Source of the DNA: a bacterium
GTDB taxonomy: Bacteria > Planctomycetota > B15-G4
Length of the DNA stretch: 39,327 bases
Direction of reading: 5' to 3'
Assembly: GCA_030428785.1 (NCBI GenBank)
Contig: JAUIEF010000025.1
Span: 1 to 39,327 of the forward strand
Of this stretch, positions 1-8,223 are shown piece by piece (within the stretch, counting starts at the first letter, position 1; every line of letters begins with the position of its first letter). Both the position numbers and the translations under genes were made by a program. A model generated the notes under the pieces. It saw only the letters and a program-made list of their open reading frames with translations, ran no database searches and had not been told where the DNA came from.

Positions 1-207
1 ACCTCGCCGACGACCCCGACCCGCCCCGCGGCCCCGACCGATCGCCCCACCGACCGCAGCAGCCAGAGCGAGGCCTACGCCAAGGGCCTCGCCTGGGCTC
101 GCCAGGCGCAGGCCGCCGGTCGGCACACCTTGATCATCAACTTCGAAGGCTGGATCAGCTTCAGCCAGTCGTTCGCCGACAAGGTCTACGACTACCACCG
201 CGACCTG
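1..207 (+). CDS. Internal fragment of an unrecognised protein (no start, no natural stop)
   Basis: Reading from base 1 on the plus strand, about 69 codons show the coding signature of this genome: all but about four third positions are G or C. The peptide has an Asp/Thr/Pro/Arg-rich stretch and then a plausible folded segment containing FEGWISFSQSFADKVYDYHR. I do not recognise the family. The signal fades at about 205-213, where high third-position GC jumps to the opposite strand. No stop codon occurs there; the frame only stays open because it becomes antisense to the next gene. It is therefore a fragment cut at both sides, by the window edge on the left and by an apparent join on the right. 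It could be a genuine gene broken by inversion or foreign sequence joined during assembly. Confidence 0.5.
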
Positions 208-1518
208 CGCGCGCCCGTCGTCGAACAACGGGATCTGCTGGCCGTCGACGTTCACCGTGATGCCGCGCAGGAACGCCGCCATGAGCAGCGCCTTCTGCCG
301 GGCCGCGTCGGGGTGGTTCGGGTTGGCCTTGAAGTGCTTCTCCGTGAACGGCACGTGCACCGGCGCGCCGTTGTCGTCGACGAGCTCGAGCAGGAGCTGC
401 GCGCCCACGTCCTTGGGCTGCGTCCCGTTGCAGATGCCGATCCACCCGCCGCAGAACGGCCGGAGCGGCAGCGGCAGCACCTGCGGCGGCGGGTCGAGCG
501 CGGGCGGCGGCGGACCCGGGGGCTGGATCACGTCGCCGGCGATGTCGAGCGCGTCGACCACGTCGGCGCCGACCAACCGCGTCCACTTGATCGCGTCGTA
601 GAACAGCTTGTTGTCGTGGGCGCCGGCGGTGAAGTAGACGTCCCCGTGGACCCCGTTGCCGACGGACTCGGCGCGCACGTCGCTGTTGAAGCGACCGATG
701 GCCCCGGTGTCGACCGAGAACCACAGCTGGAAGAAGTCCACCTGGTCGGTCAGGTCGCCGTCGCCGTCCTCGTCGTAGACCGCGTTCATGACGAGGCCGT
801 CGAGGTCGTCGTTGGGAGAGAGGCCGATCTCGTCCGCGTCGATCGCGACCGTGATGATGCCGCTCCCGATGACGGTCGTGAGGATGTCGGCCCCGGACCA
901 CCCGTTGGCGGCGAGCGTCGGGCTGCCCTTCGCGAGCGAGAAGTGCACGCGAGACCCGGGCGCGAAGTCGTCCGGGTCGTCGAAGACGTGGATGCCGTCG
1001 ATGCTCTCCGCGACGTTGGCGTTGTGCAGGTCCATCTGGTCGTCGAAGTTCATGCTCCCGTGGCCCAGCGGCGGGCCGAGGAAGTTGAAGACGTCGGCGG
1101 CGTTGAACGGAGCCTGCAGGTTGATCGGCGTGCCGCCCTCGGCGACGGCGCCGGGCTTCACCGAGAAGACGAAGTCCGGACTGAAGACCCCGTCCTGCAG
1201 GACGAAGAACCCCGCGCCGTCGTCGCAGAGCGCGTCGACGTCGTCGTTCGCGTCCAGCACGGCGAGCAGCGGGTTGTCCACCTTGAGGATGTTCGTGTCC
1301 GTCGCGAGGAGGTCGCCCGAGGGCAGGTCCGTCTCGAACACGTCCCGCACGTCGGGGGCCGCCTGGACGGCGCCGGGCGCCACGCCGACCGTGCCGTCGT
1401 CGTGGCTGAAGTGGTACTGCGCGCCCGCCGTCGACGAGACGACGAGGATCGTCAGCGCGAGGCGCTGGAGAAGGCCGGACGACGCTCCGGGATGCCGGAG
1501 CGGGTTTTTGACCGACAT
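208..1518 (-). CDS. Secreted protein of unknown function, C-terminus cut at an apparent join
   Basis: The start is the ATG at 1518, with a G-rich ribosome-binding stretch (GGGGGG) about nine bases upstream. The protein opens with basic residues and a hydrophobic segment, then A-Q-Y at about residue 33, a typical signal peptide with cleavage near AGA/Q. About 435 residues follow. They are rich in Asp, Asn and Gly, include a DEDGDGD stretch near the middle, a run of prolines, and a segment with two cysteines (PFCGG and GICNG). Aspartate-rich stretches suggest calcium binding in an extracellular beta-rich protein, but I recognise no family. High third-position GC on this strand stops at about base 210 without a stop codon, although the frame stays open to base 1, so the true C-terminus is probably missing. 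It lies downstream of the LnmK-like gene after a 166-base gap that contains a weak TATGCT box at 1603-1608. Confidence 0.65.
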
Positions 1519-1684
1519 GCTGTGGTCCCCCCACGTGCTGCGGTGTGTGCCTCGGGCGACCGCGGAGTCCTCCCGACGGGACTCGACACGATCGGCGGAC
1601 CGAGCATAGTCGATTCCGCGGGATCGGTGTTGGAGACCTCTCGTTCCGGCGCGGCGTGCGATTCGCTCGCCGCGCTCGGCCCCG

Positions 1685-2725
1685 CTACCCCTCGCGCTCG
1701 AGCCACGCGAGGAAGCGCTCGGCCTCCGCGAGCACGCCCTTGCGGTTCGCCGGCACGACGAGCGCCTTGCGGACGAGGCTGCTCGCCATGAGCGTCTGGT
1801 CCGACTCGCGGTGCAGGTCGATGCGCGCCTCGAGCTCGAAGGGCACGCGCAGTCGCGGCGAGGCGACGCCCTCGGGCGGCGCGCCGGCGCGCACGCGCGG
1901 CGTCACGCGCACGGCGACCTGGTCCCAGGGCTGCGCGTTCGCGAAGTAGAAGGTGCGGCGCTGCGTCGTCGCGAGGCCCTGCACGAGGTGCGCGGAGAGC
2001 GGCGTGTCGAGCGCGTCGCCCAGGAAGACGCGCTCGCCGTGGTCCATCATCGCGACGTAGCGCGCGAAGTAGAGCAGCCCGGCGCCGTTGAGGTCCGCCT
2101 CGGGGCTCACGTCGTAGATCACCGGCTCGTCGTCGCGCACGGGGACGTCGCGGAACCCGTCCGTGTCCCAGGACGGCTCGACGACGCCCGTCGCCTGGAC
2201 GCGCGCGTGCTCGCCGATCCCCGGCGGCCGGTCGTCCGTCCGCGCCGCGTCCCGCTCGTCGATGCCCGCCGGCGCGTGAGCCTTCAGCCGGTCGTTGCCG
2301 CCGGCCACGCGGCCCACGAAGCAGTTGTCCATGCTCACCCACGGCAGCCCGAGCGCCGCGACGTCCGCGCGGGTGGCCACGCCGTCCGTCGCGCCCTCCG
2401 GCAGCGGCCGGTCGTCGATCAGGTAGAGCCCCTCGACGAACGTCCGGGCGAAGAGGCGCGTGCCGTTCCGCAGGTGGACCCGGCTGCCCTCGACGAAGCT
2501 CGAGAGCCCGCCGCGCGCGCGCAGGTCGAGCTCGATGTCGATGAAGGACGCGTAGAGCCGCTCGCCGTCGTCGTTCTCGATCGCCGCGGGCTCCGCGCCG
2601 ACCATCTCCGCGATGGCGTCCCACTGCCAGTTGCCGAGCCACTTGAGGAGCTCGACCTCGGACAGCCGCCCCGGGACCATGTGCGGCATCCCGACGGTGA
2701 ACGCGGAGTCCTTCCAGGCGAACAT
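1685..2725 (-). CDS. LnmK-like double-hotdog acyltransferase/decarboxylase (Pnap_2097-type biosynthetic protein)
   Basis: The 346-residue protein resembles the LnmK family. LnmK of leinamycin biosynthesis takes methylmalonyl-CoA, loads the acyl group on a carrier protein and decarboxylates it to propionyl-ACP. Visible support is the N-terminal family-like block around residues 13-36 (GMPHMVPGRLSEVELLKWLG followed by NWQWD), a first hotdog-like half to about residue 110, and a second half around 225-345 with hotdog-like strands and FLGDALDTPLS. There is no signal peptide, so it should act in the cytoplasm. It is divergent from an acyl carrier protein gene 221 bases away, which is its natural partner, and close to MBOAT and SGNH genes. 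I assign the family from motif memory. Substrate and decarboxylase activity are inferred, and it could be a thioesterase-like relative instead. Confidence 0.62.
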   Translation of the reverse strand: MFAWKDSAFTVGMPHMVPGRLSEVELLKWLGNWQWDAIAEMVGAEPAAIENDDGERLYASFIDIELDLRARGGLSSFVEGSRVHLRNGTRLFARTFVEGLYLIDDRPLPEGATDGVATRADVAALGLPWVSMDNCFVGRVAGGNDRLKAHAPAGIDERDAARTDDRPPGIGEHARVQATGVVEPSWDTDGFRDVPVRDDEPVIYDVSPEADLNGAGLLYFARYVAMMDHGERVFLGDALDTPLSAHLVQGLATTQRRTFYFANAQPWDQVAVRVTPRVRAGAPPEGVASPRLRVPFELEARIDLHRESDQTLMASSLVRKALVVPANRKGVLAEAERFLAWLEREG

Positions 2726-2802
2726 GGCGGCGTCTCGGGGGCGGGCGTGTGGAGTGCGGAAGCGAGGCGACGGGCCGGTCGGGGCGACGTCCGGACACCT
2801 CT

Positions 2803-2830
2803 TTGTCGGCCGTCGGGCCGCGCCTATAGT
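2803..2830 (+). promoter_or_regulatory. Sigma70-type promoter for the acyl carrier protein gene
   Basis: TTGTCG at 2803-2808 and TATAGT at 2825-2830 are separated by 16 bases, in the 221-base gap between the divergent LnmK-like and carrier-protein genes. The AT-rich box stands out in very GC-rich DNA. Transcription would start near 2837, giving a leader of about 110 bases before the ATG at 2947. The CTATAG core reads the same on both strands, so it may also serve the divergent gene, but I see no good -35 box on that strand. Confidence 0.5.
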
Positions 2831-2946
2831 GCGAAAACCCGCCGCCGGGAACGACCGCGGACGCCGCGCGCGGCACGCGTCGCGCGGCCGCGCCGCCCGC
2901 CGGCCCCACCGCCTCCGTCTCCCGCCGCCCCGCTCCGGACCCCCGC

Positions 2947-3204
2947 ATGGCGCCCCCCGAACCCGCCGAGATCGAGCAGACCCTCGTGCAGCTCCTCGTG
3001 GACGCGAGCGACGGACGGCTCGACCCCGCGACCGTGGACCTCGGCGAGCACCTCTACGACTGCGGCTACGTCGACTCCCTGAGCGCGGCGCCCTTCCTCA
3101 AGGCCGTCCGCGAGCGCTTCGGCGTGGCCGTCAAGGAGAGCGAGCTGATCGGTCGGTACGAGTCCGTGCGGCTCCTCGCGCGCCACCTGGGCGAGCGCGC
3201 CTGA
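2947..3204 (+). CDS. Stand-alone acyl carrier protein (DltC/PCP-like)
   Basis: The 85-residue acidic protein has the size and helical pattern of an acyl or peptidyl carrier protein. The phosphopantetheine attachment serine is Ser44 in the GYVDSLS motif, at the start of predicted helix 2. It differs from the housekeeping AcpP at 14071-14322, which has GADSLDTVE and is very acidic after the serine; here the segment reads SLSAAPFLKAVRERFG. This makes it a dedicated carrier for the neighbouring LnmK-like, MBOAT and SGNH proteins rather than for fatty-acid synthesis. It is transcribed away from the LnmK-like gene and convergently towards the MBOAT gene, with only 45 bases between the stop codons. 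No strong ribosome-binding site is visible. The acyl group it carries is not known. Confidence 0.85.
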   Translation: MAPPEPAEIEQTLVQLLVDASDGRLDPATVDLGEHLYDCGYVDSLSAAPFLKAVRERFGVAVKESELIGRYESVRLLARHLGERA

Positions 3205-3210
3205 CCGACG

Positions 3211-3228
3211 CGCGGCCGGTCGACCGCG
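3211..3228. terminator. Hairpin between convergent genes, possible bidirectional terminator
   Basis: CGCGG at 3211-3215 pairs with CCGCG at 3224-3228 across an eight-base loop that itself contains GGTCGA. It sits in the 45-base gap between the converging carrier-protein and MBOAT genes. There is no T tract on either side, so it is not a classical intrinsic terminator. Confidence 0.28.
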
Positions 3229-3249
3229 GCCTGCGCCCGGTCCCGCCGC

Positions 3250-4656
3250 TCAGAACTGGAAGTAGATGAACGGCGCCGCCTGCGGGTGGACCATCGTGAG
3301 CACGAGCGAGGCCGCGCTCCCGTAGGCGACCGCGAACCCCCAGCGCGGCAGGCGGTCCCAGGCGCCCGCGAGCACCCGCCGCCAGGCGAGCGCGTGGAGG
3401 ACCGCGAGCCCCAGGAGCACCCACGGCATGCGGTCGCCGAGCGTGACGTTCCCGGGCGCCTCGAAGAGCAGGTAGTGCTTGGCGACGTAGAGCGCGGTCG
3501 CGATGTCCGGCGCGCGGAAGAAGACCCAGGTGAGGCCGAGCCACCAGAGCGTGAGCACGGTGCCCCCCACCGCGAGCCACCGAGCGCGTCGCCACCCGGA
3601 CGGCGTCGCCCGCACCCACCCGCGGTGCACGAGCAGCGCGAACCCGTGCAGCCCGCCCCAGATCACGAAGCGCCAGTCCGCGCCGTGCCACAGTCCGCCG
3701 AGCAGCATCGTGATCACGAGCGCGAGGATCGGCGCGCGGGAGAGCCAGCGCGTCTCGCTGAGCGGGATGAAGAGGTAGTCGCGCAGCCAGGTCGACAGGC
3801 TCATGTGCCAGCGCCGCCAGAAGCTCCCGATGTCGCTCGCGAAGTACGGGAAGTCGAAGTTGAGGCAGAGGCTGTAGCCGAGCAGCCCGGCGGTGGCGAT
3901 CGCCATGTCGCTGTAGCCGGAGAAGTCGCAGTAGATCTGCACCGCGTAGAGGCCGACCGCGAGGAACGTGCTGCCCGTGTCGAACACGTCCGGCATCGCG
4001 AAGTAGACGTCGACGGACCGCGCGATGCCGTCCGACACGACGGCCTTCTTCACGAAGCCGACGAGGAACAGGACGAGGCAGCCGCGCACGTCGACGTCGG
4101 CGAAGCGCCGCGCCGACGCGAGCTGCGGCAGGAACGCCCGCGCGCGCACGATCGGCCCCGCGACGAGCTGCGGGAAGAAGCCCACGAAGAGCGCCAGGTC
4201 GAGCAGGCTCCGCGCCGGCTCGAGGCGCCGCGCGTGGATGTCGATCGAGTAGCTCATCGTCTGGAAGGTGTAGAAGCTGATCCCCACCGGCAGGACGATG
4301 TCGAGCGCCGGGCGTCCGACGTCGAGCCCCAGCCAGCCGAGCAGCTCGACGCCCGAGTCCACGAAGAACCCGAGGTACTTGAAGACGCCCAGCAGCCCGA
4401 GGTTCGCGACGAGGCTCAGCGTGAGCCAGCGGTTGCGGACGCGCGCATCGTCGGACGCGTGGATGCGCAGCCCGACGAGGTGGTCGACGAGCGTGCTGCC
4501 GACGATGAGCGACAGGAAGCGCCAGTCCCACGCCGCGTAGAACGCGTAGCTGCAGAGCAGCAGCCACAGCTTGCGCGCGCCGTTGGCGCGCAGCGCCCAC
4601 GTGACGCCCGCGACGAGGACGAAGAACGCGGCGAACCGCAGCTCCGTGAAGATCAC
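3250..4656 (-). CDS. MBOAT-family membrane-bound O-acyltransferase (AlgI/DltB-like)
   Basis: The 468-residue polytopic membrane protein transfers acyl groups to a periplasmic or surface polymer. The MBOAT signature is clear: LPVGISFYTFQ at about 122-132, YCDFSGYSDMAI at 242-253, a conserved block from FWRRWHMSLSTWLRDYLF at 279-296 to IPLS, and GGLWHGADWRF with the catalytic histidine at His324. Length and layout match AlgI, PatA and DltB. The GTG start overlaps the stop of the upstream SGNH gene by four bases (GTGA), so the two are translationally coupled and probably form one export-acylation unit, like AlgI with AlgX/AlgJ or DltB with DltD. The nearby carrier protein raises the possibility that the donor is an acyl carrier protein, as for DltB, rather than acetyl-CoA. 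The acceptor polymer is unknown. Confidence 0.9.
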   Translation of the reverse strand: MIFTELRFAAFFVLVAGVTWALRANGARKLWLLLCSYAFYAAWDWRFLSLIVGSTLVDHLVGLRIHASDDARVRNRWLTLSLVANLGLLGVFKYLGFFVDSGVELLGWLGLDVGRPALDIVLPVGISFYTFQTMSYSIDIHARRLEPARSLLDLALFVGFFPQLVAGPIVRARAFLPQLASARRFADVDVRGCLVLFLVGFVKKAVVSDGIARSVDVYFAMPDVFDTGSTFLAVGLYAVQIYCDFSGYSDMAIATAGLLGYSLCLNFDFPYFASDIGSFWRRWHMSLSTWLRDYLFIPLSETRWLSRAPILALVITMLLGGLWHGADWRFVIWGGLHGFALLVHRGWVRATPSGWRRARWLAVGGTVLTLWWLGLTWVFFRAPDIATALYVAKHYLLFEAPGNVTLGDRMPWVLLGLAVLHALAWRRVLAGAWDRLPRWGFAVAYGSAASLVLTMVHPQAAPFIYFQF

Positions 4657-5822
4657 GGCCGGCCCCCCGCCGTCCGCTCGTGCACGAGGAAGCGCTGCGC
4701 GAGAACGCGCGTGTAGAGCGCGGCGCCCGCCTCGTTGAGGTGGTCGCGGTCGAATCGGTTCCGGCGGTGGAAGAGCGCCGGGTAGAGCTCCGGGTCGTCC
4801 GTGTCGAGCAGCCCGGGGACGACGCCGTCACGCAGCCCGGCGCGCACGAAGAACTCCTTCTGACGCACGTCCGGCGCGTTGAGGAAGACGACGGACACGC
4901 CGCGCTGCTCCGCCGTTGCGACGAGCGTCCGCAGCAGGTCGCGCTCCGCTTCCGTGAGCTCCTGCACCGCGCGCGGCTCGCCCTGGTAGTCGAGCAGCGG
5001 CCAGCCCCCCGCGCGCGCCGCCTCGACGCCCGCGAGCATCTCGTCGGCCTCCGCCTCCCAGCCCATCCGCCGCTCGTAGAGGAAGCGCTGCTGGAGCGCC
5101 GTCGCCTGGCCCATCGCCCAGTCGAGCGGCGCGAAGCCGTCCCCGGCGCGACCCCGCTCCATGACGCGGTTCGCCTCGGCCTCCGCGTCGTGCTCCGCGC
5201 GGCTCTGCGGGTTGCCCTCGAGCCGCGGCTCGAGCAGCTCGCGCAGCCGGCCGACGTTGCCCGTCCGGTACGCGAACGCCGTGAGGTGGCGCCGCAGCTG
5301 GTCGAGCTTCCAGGCCACGGTCTCCGGCGCGTCGGCCACGAGCCGTACGGCCCACCACGTCGTCGGCAGGTCGTGCCAGGACGCGACGCGGCTCGTGAGG
5401 TGGTTCTCGCCCGCGAGCATGTAGCCGGGGTGGCGCGCGTCGAGGACCACCCAGCGCAGCTCCGGCAGGTCGAGGTCCAGGACGCGCCGCAGGGCGTGGA
5501 GCGTCTCGAGCCCGGACATCGCCGGCACGCCGAGGTTGTAGGAGCGCGTCGGCCGGCCCGCCGCCGCGGTGAGCTCGTCGAAGAGCGCGGGGTCGACGTG
5601 CCGGTACACGCTGCTCGATCCGACGAAGAGGACGTCGTACCCGCGGTGCTCGCGGAGGTGGTCGAGCTTCGTCTCGAGCGGCGTCTCGGGCGGCGGCGGC
5701 AGGACGGCGCGCAGCAGTGCACCCGTGACGAGGAACGCGAGCGCCCCGAGCAGCACGCTCCCGACGGCGGCGGGCAGGGACGGCCGCCCCCGGGCCCGGT
5801 GCGTCGCCGAAACGAGATCCAT
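4653..5822 (-). CDS. Membrane-anchored SGNH-hydrolase-like protein (DltD/AlgX-type MBOAT partner)
   Basis: Numbered from the chosen start, the protein has 389 residues. A hydrophobic segment at about 17-40 anchors it with most of the chain outside the cytoplasm. SGNH block I is VLFVGSSSVYRH with the nucleophile among Ser69-71, and block V is DRDHLNEAGA with Asp360 and His361 near the C-terminus. This pairing is typical of DltD and AlgJ/AlgX partners of MBOAT proteins, which complete acyl transfer to the polymer. An earlier ATG at 5858 would add 12 residues. I prefer 5822 because the candidate -10 box ends only 14 bases before 5858, leaving almost no leader, but neither start has a good ribosome-binding site. 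The gene ends four bases inside the MBOAT gene. Confidence 0.8.
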   Translation of the reverse strand: MDLVSATHRARGRPSLPAAVGSVLLGALAFLVTGALLRAVLPPPPETPLETKLDHLREHRGYDVLFVGSSSVYRHVDPALFDELTAAAGRPTRSYNLGVPAMSGLETLHALRRVLDLDLPELRWVVLDARHPGYMLAGENHLTSRVASWHDLPTTWWAVRLVADAPETVAWKLDQLRRHLTAFAYRTGNVGRLRELLEPRLEGNPQSRAEHDAEAEANRVMERGRAGDGFAPLDWAMGQATALQQRFLYERRMGWEAEADEMLAGVEAARAGGWPLLDYQGEPRAVQELTEAERDLLRTLVATAEQRGVSVVFLNAPDVRQKEFFVRAGLRDGVVPGLLDTDDPELYPALFHRRNRFDRDHLNEAGAALYTRVLAQRFLVHERTAGGRP

Positions 5823-5872
5823 GCCGTGTTCCCACCGCCCTCCGACGCGGGGGCGCATCGGACCGGGGCGAG

Positions 5873-5899
5873 CCTATGCGAGGCGTCGGGGCCGTTCAA
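5873..5899 (-). promoter_or_regulatory. Candidate promoter for the SGNH-MBOAT pair
   Basis: On the minus strand TTGAAC (5894-5899) and CATAGG (5873-5878) are 15 bases apart in the divergent region 5823-6100. The -35 box is good and the -10 box weak. Predicted transcription starts near 5866, which favours the ATG at 5822 over the one at 5858. Confidence 0.4.
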
Positions 5900-6100
5900 T
5901 GCGCGCGGCGCGGGCGCCGCCGCGCGGTGCCCCCACGCGCCGCCGCCACGGATGGGACATGAGGGCCCTCCGAGCGCGCGAGTACGTTAGGCTGTCGACG
6001 GTTGCCGCCGGTGCGCCGAGCGCGCCCCGGCACCGCACCCGAGGATGCTCCGCCACGCCCGCCTCCCCCGACCGGGGGCGCTCCGAAAGGCCTACCGACC

Positions 6101-7579
6101 ATGATCACCGCGAAGGTTCTCCTCACCGCATTCAGCCTCCTCGCGCCCGTCGTCCAGGACGGCGGCGACGTGGCCGCCGCGTACGAGATGGCGGACGGCG
6201 GCGACCTCGCCGGCGCGCTCGAGCTGCTCCGCGGGCCGGCCGCCGCCGGCGACGTCGCGGCCGCCGTGGCGCTCTCCGGTCTCCAGGTCCGGGCGGGCGA
6301 CCCCGAGGGTGCGCTCGAGACGCTCGCCGCGCTGGGCCAGGACGACGCGTACGACGTCGCCCTCGCCGAGGCCCGCGCGCACCAGGCGCTCGCGGACAAG
6401 CTCCACGCGTCGGGCGCGGGCGGCGACGCCGTGACCGCCGCCCTCCAGGACGCGCACGCCGCGGCCGAGCGCGCCGTCGACGCCGCGCCGGACGGGAACC
6501 ACGAGGCGCTCTGCGAGCTCGGCTACATCAAGCTCTACCGCTTCGGCGACCACCTCGCCGCGCTCGAGCTCGCCGACGCCGCGCTCGCCGAGTCCGCCGA
6601 CGACGGCACGCTCCACCTGCTCCGCGGCTGCGCGAACGTCTTCGTCTACTGGAACGCCAAGAACGAGGGCGACGACACGGTGACGCAGGCCGCGTTCGAC
6701 GAGACGATCGCCGACCTCGAGAAGGCCGCCGAGCTGCTCCCGCGCGAGCGCGTCGAGCCGTACAGCCAGCTCGCGTGGATGTACGGCGACCGCGGCGACG
6801 CGGTGAAGGCCGTCGACGCCGCCATCGCGATCGTCGACCGCCAGCCCGAGCCGAACTTCGACATGCTCTACAACATGGCGAAGACGTACTCGCAGCGGCC
6901 GTACCGCTTCGACGCGAGCTCCAAGGCGCTCGAGAAGATGGTCAACATCAGCGCGCGCGAGATCACGAACCGGCTGCGCCAGGAGCAGGACCTCGGCACG
7001 GTGGCGACCGAGATGAGCTACTCGGTGGGTCCCTTCGTGCAGCGCCAGGACCAGGCGACCGCGCGGGCGATCCTCCAGGCGATCACCGCCGCGAACCCGC
7101 CCGCGCCGGTCGTCTGGCACAACTACGCCGTCATGTGCGAGGACACGCGGCGCTTCGAGGACGCGCTGAAAGCGTACGAGCGTTCCATCGAGCTCTCGCC
7201 CGACGAGGCCCGCTACTACAACGACCTCGGCTCGCTGCTCCACCGCCAGCTCAACCGCGACCTCGACCGGGCGAAGGAGCTCTACGAGACCTGCATCGAG
7301 AAGGCCGACCAGCAGCTCGTCGCCGTGAACCTCCCGCCCGAGCGGCGCGCCGAGCTCACGCAGGCGCGCAACTTCGCGCAGGGCGGCCTCGACGAGCTCA
7401 CGCCGGCGAGCTCCGGCGGCGGCCTGCTCGACGGTCTCCTCGACGGCCTGAGCAGCCTCGAGCTGCCCGAGCTGCCGGAGGACGAGGAGGGCGGCGACGA
7501 CGCCCCGGCCGACGACGGCGGCACCGACGACGGCGGCACCGAGGACGGCGGGACGGACGACGGCGGCACCGAGGGCTGA
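6101..7579 (+). CDS. Exported TPR-repeat protein with an acidic DDGGT-repeat tail
   Basis: The ATG at 6101 is chosen because GAAAGG lies ten bases upstream and a signal-peptide-like N-terminus follows (MITAKVLLTAFSLLAPVVQ); a longer open frame upstream is proline-rich and unlikely to be coding. The 492-residue protein consists mainly of helix-pair units typical of tetratricopeptide repeats. The clearest are LGYIKLYRFGDHLAALELAD near 145-165 and a pair near 340-390 containing YNDLGSLLHRQLNRDLDRAKELYETC. The last 60 residues are low-complexity, ending in four DDGGT-type pentapeptides. TPR proteins act as protein-binding scaffolds; no enzyme motif is seen. It is transcribed alone, divergently from the SGNH-MBOAT pair and convergently with the MauE-like gene. 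Function is unknown, but a periplasmic or surface location is likely. Confidence 0.82.
   Translation: MITAKVLLTAFSLLAPVVQDGGDVAAAYEMADGGDLAGALELLRGPAAAGDVAAAVALSGLQVRAGDPEGALETLAALGQDDAYDVALAEARAHQALADKLHASGAGGDAVTAALQDAHAAAERAVDAAPDGNHEALCELGYIKLYRFGDHLAALELADAALAESADDGTLHLLRGCANVFVYWNAKNEGDDTVTQAAFDETIADLEKAAELLPRERVEPYSQLAWMYGDRGDAVKAVDAAIAIVDRQPEPNFDMLYNMAKTYSQRPYRFDASSKALEKMVNISAREITNRLRQEQDLGTVATEMSYSVGPFVQRQDQATARAILQAITAANPPAPVVWHNYAVMCEDTRRFEDALKAYERSIELSPDEARYYNDLGSLLHRQLNRDLDRAKELYETCIEKADQQLVAVNLPPERRAELTQARNFAQGGLDELTPASSGGGLLDGLLDGLSSLELPELPEDEEGGDDAPADDGGTDDGGTEDGGTDDGGTEG
7511..7570 (+). repeat. Four 15-bp tandem units encoding DDGGT/EDGGT
   Basis: Units at 7511-7525, 7526-7540 and 7556-7570 are identical (GACGACGGCGGCACC). 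The unit at 7541-7555 differs at three bases. They encode the acidic tail of the TPR protein. In-frame 15-bp units could expand or contract without breaking the frame. Confidence 0.9.
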
Positions 7580-7659
7580 TCGGCGCGGCGGCGGACTCCG
7601 GCGCCGACGCCGGCCTCCCCGCCGTCCCGACCCGCCGCGCGCCGCGGCGCGTTCGCCGG

Positions 7660-8223
7660 TCAGCGTCGCGCCAGGCAGAAGCGGCGGCTGCGCGACAGGA
7701 GCGGCACCGCCGTGAGCAGCAGCAGGCCCGCGTTCTCGCGGAGCTTGCCGCAGACCTCCTCGACGCCCGAGCCGCAGCCGCAGTCGAAGGCGATGTCGCA
7801 GAACGCCTGCCCCCCCGCCGCGTGGATGTCGAGCGCGCGAAGCAGGATGGCCGTCGTGAAGACGCCGAGCAGCAGGAGCATCGTCGCGCCCGCGCCGCGC
7901 ACGAAGACGCCGAGCAGCAGGAGGGCGCCGGCCCACACCTCGAGCCACGGCAGCGCGACGGCCATCCCGTTGAGCAGCCACGGGAGGTCGTCGGGCACGA
8001 GCGCGTACTCGCGGATGAGCTTGAGGAACTGCACCGGGTCCCCGATCTTGCGCGCGCCGAGCACGACGAAGGTCACGCCGAGCACGGCGCGCGCCGCGAG
8101 CAGCGGGAGGCCCGTCGCGTCGAGGCGCGCGACGGCGCCCGGCGCGCGCGCGTCGGACGCGGCGCGAGCGCCGGTCGTCGAGGACTCCCCAGCCGTGCCG
8201 GCGGCATCCGTCGCGTCGCTCAC
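7660..8223 (-). CDS. MauE/DoxX-like membrane protein
   Basis: The GTG start at 8223 overlaps the rhodanese stop by four bases (GTGA) and gives 187 residues. After a polar N-terminus of about 35 residues come four hydrophobic segments: about 38-56, 84-106, 112-131 and 164-176. The pattern fits the DoxX/MauE family of small membrane proteins linked to thiol or quinone redox chemistry. FCDIAFDCGCGSG followed by EEVCGK gives four cysteines (142, 148, 150, 158) before the last segment, reminiscent of MauE-type proteins. Translational coupling to an exported rhodanese suggests the pair handles sulfur or disulfide transfer across the membrane. The exact reaction is not known. The gene converges with the TPR gene, leaving 80 bases between them. 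Confidence 0.75.
   Translation of the reverse strand: MSDATDAAGTAGESSTTGARAASDARAPGAVARLDATGLPLLAARAVLGVTFVVLGARKIGDPVQFLKLIREYALVPDDLPWLLNGMAVALPWLEVWAGALLLLGVFVRGAGATMLLLLGVFTTAILLRALDIHAAGGQAFCDIAFDCGCGSGVEEVCGKLRENAGLLLLTAVPLLSRSRRFCLARR

Noticed and set aside
1811..3082. A 423-codon plus-strand frame opposite the LnmK-like gene
   Set aside because: Antisense shadow with poor codon bias; the minus frame has recognisable motifs.
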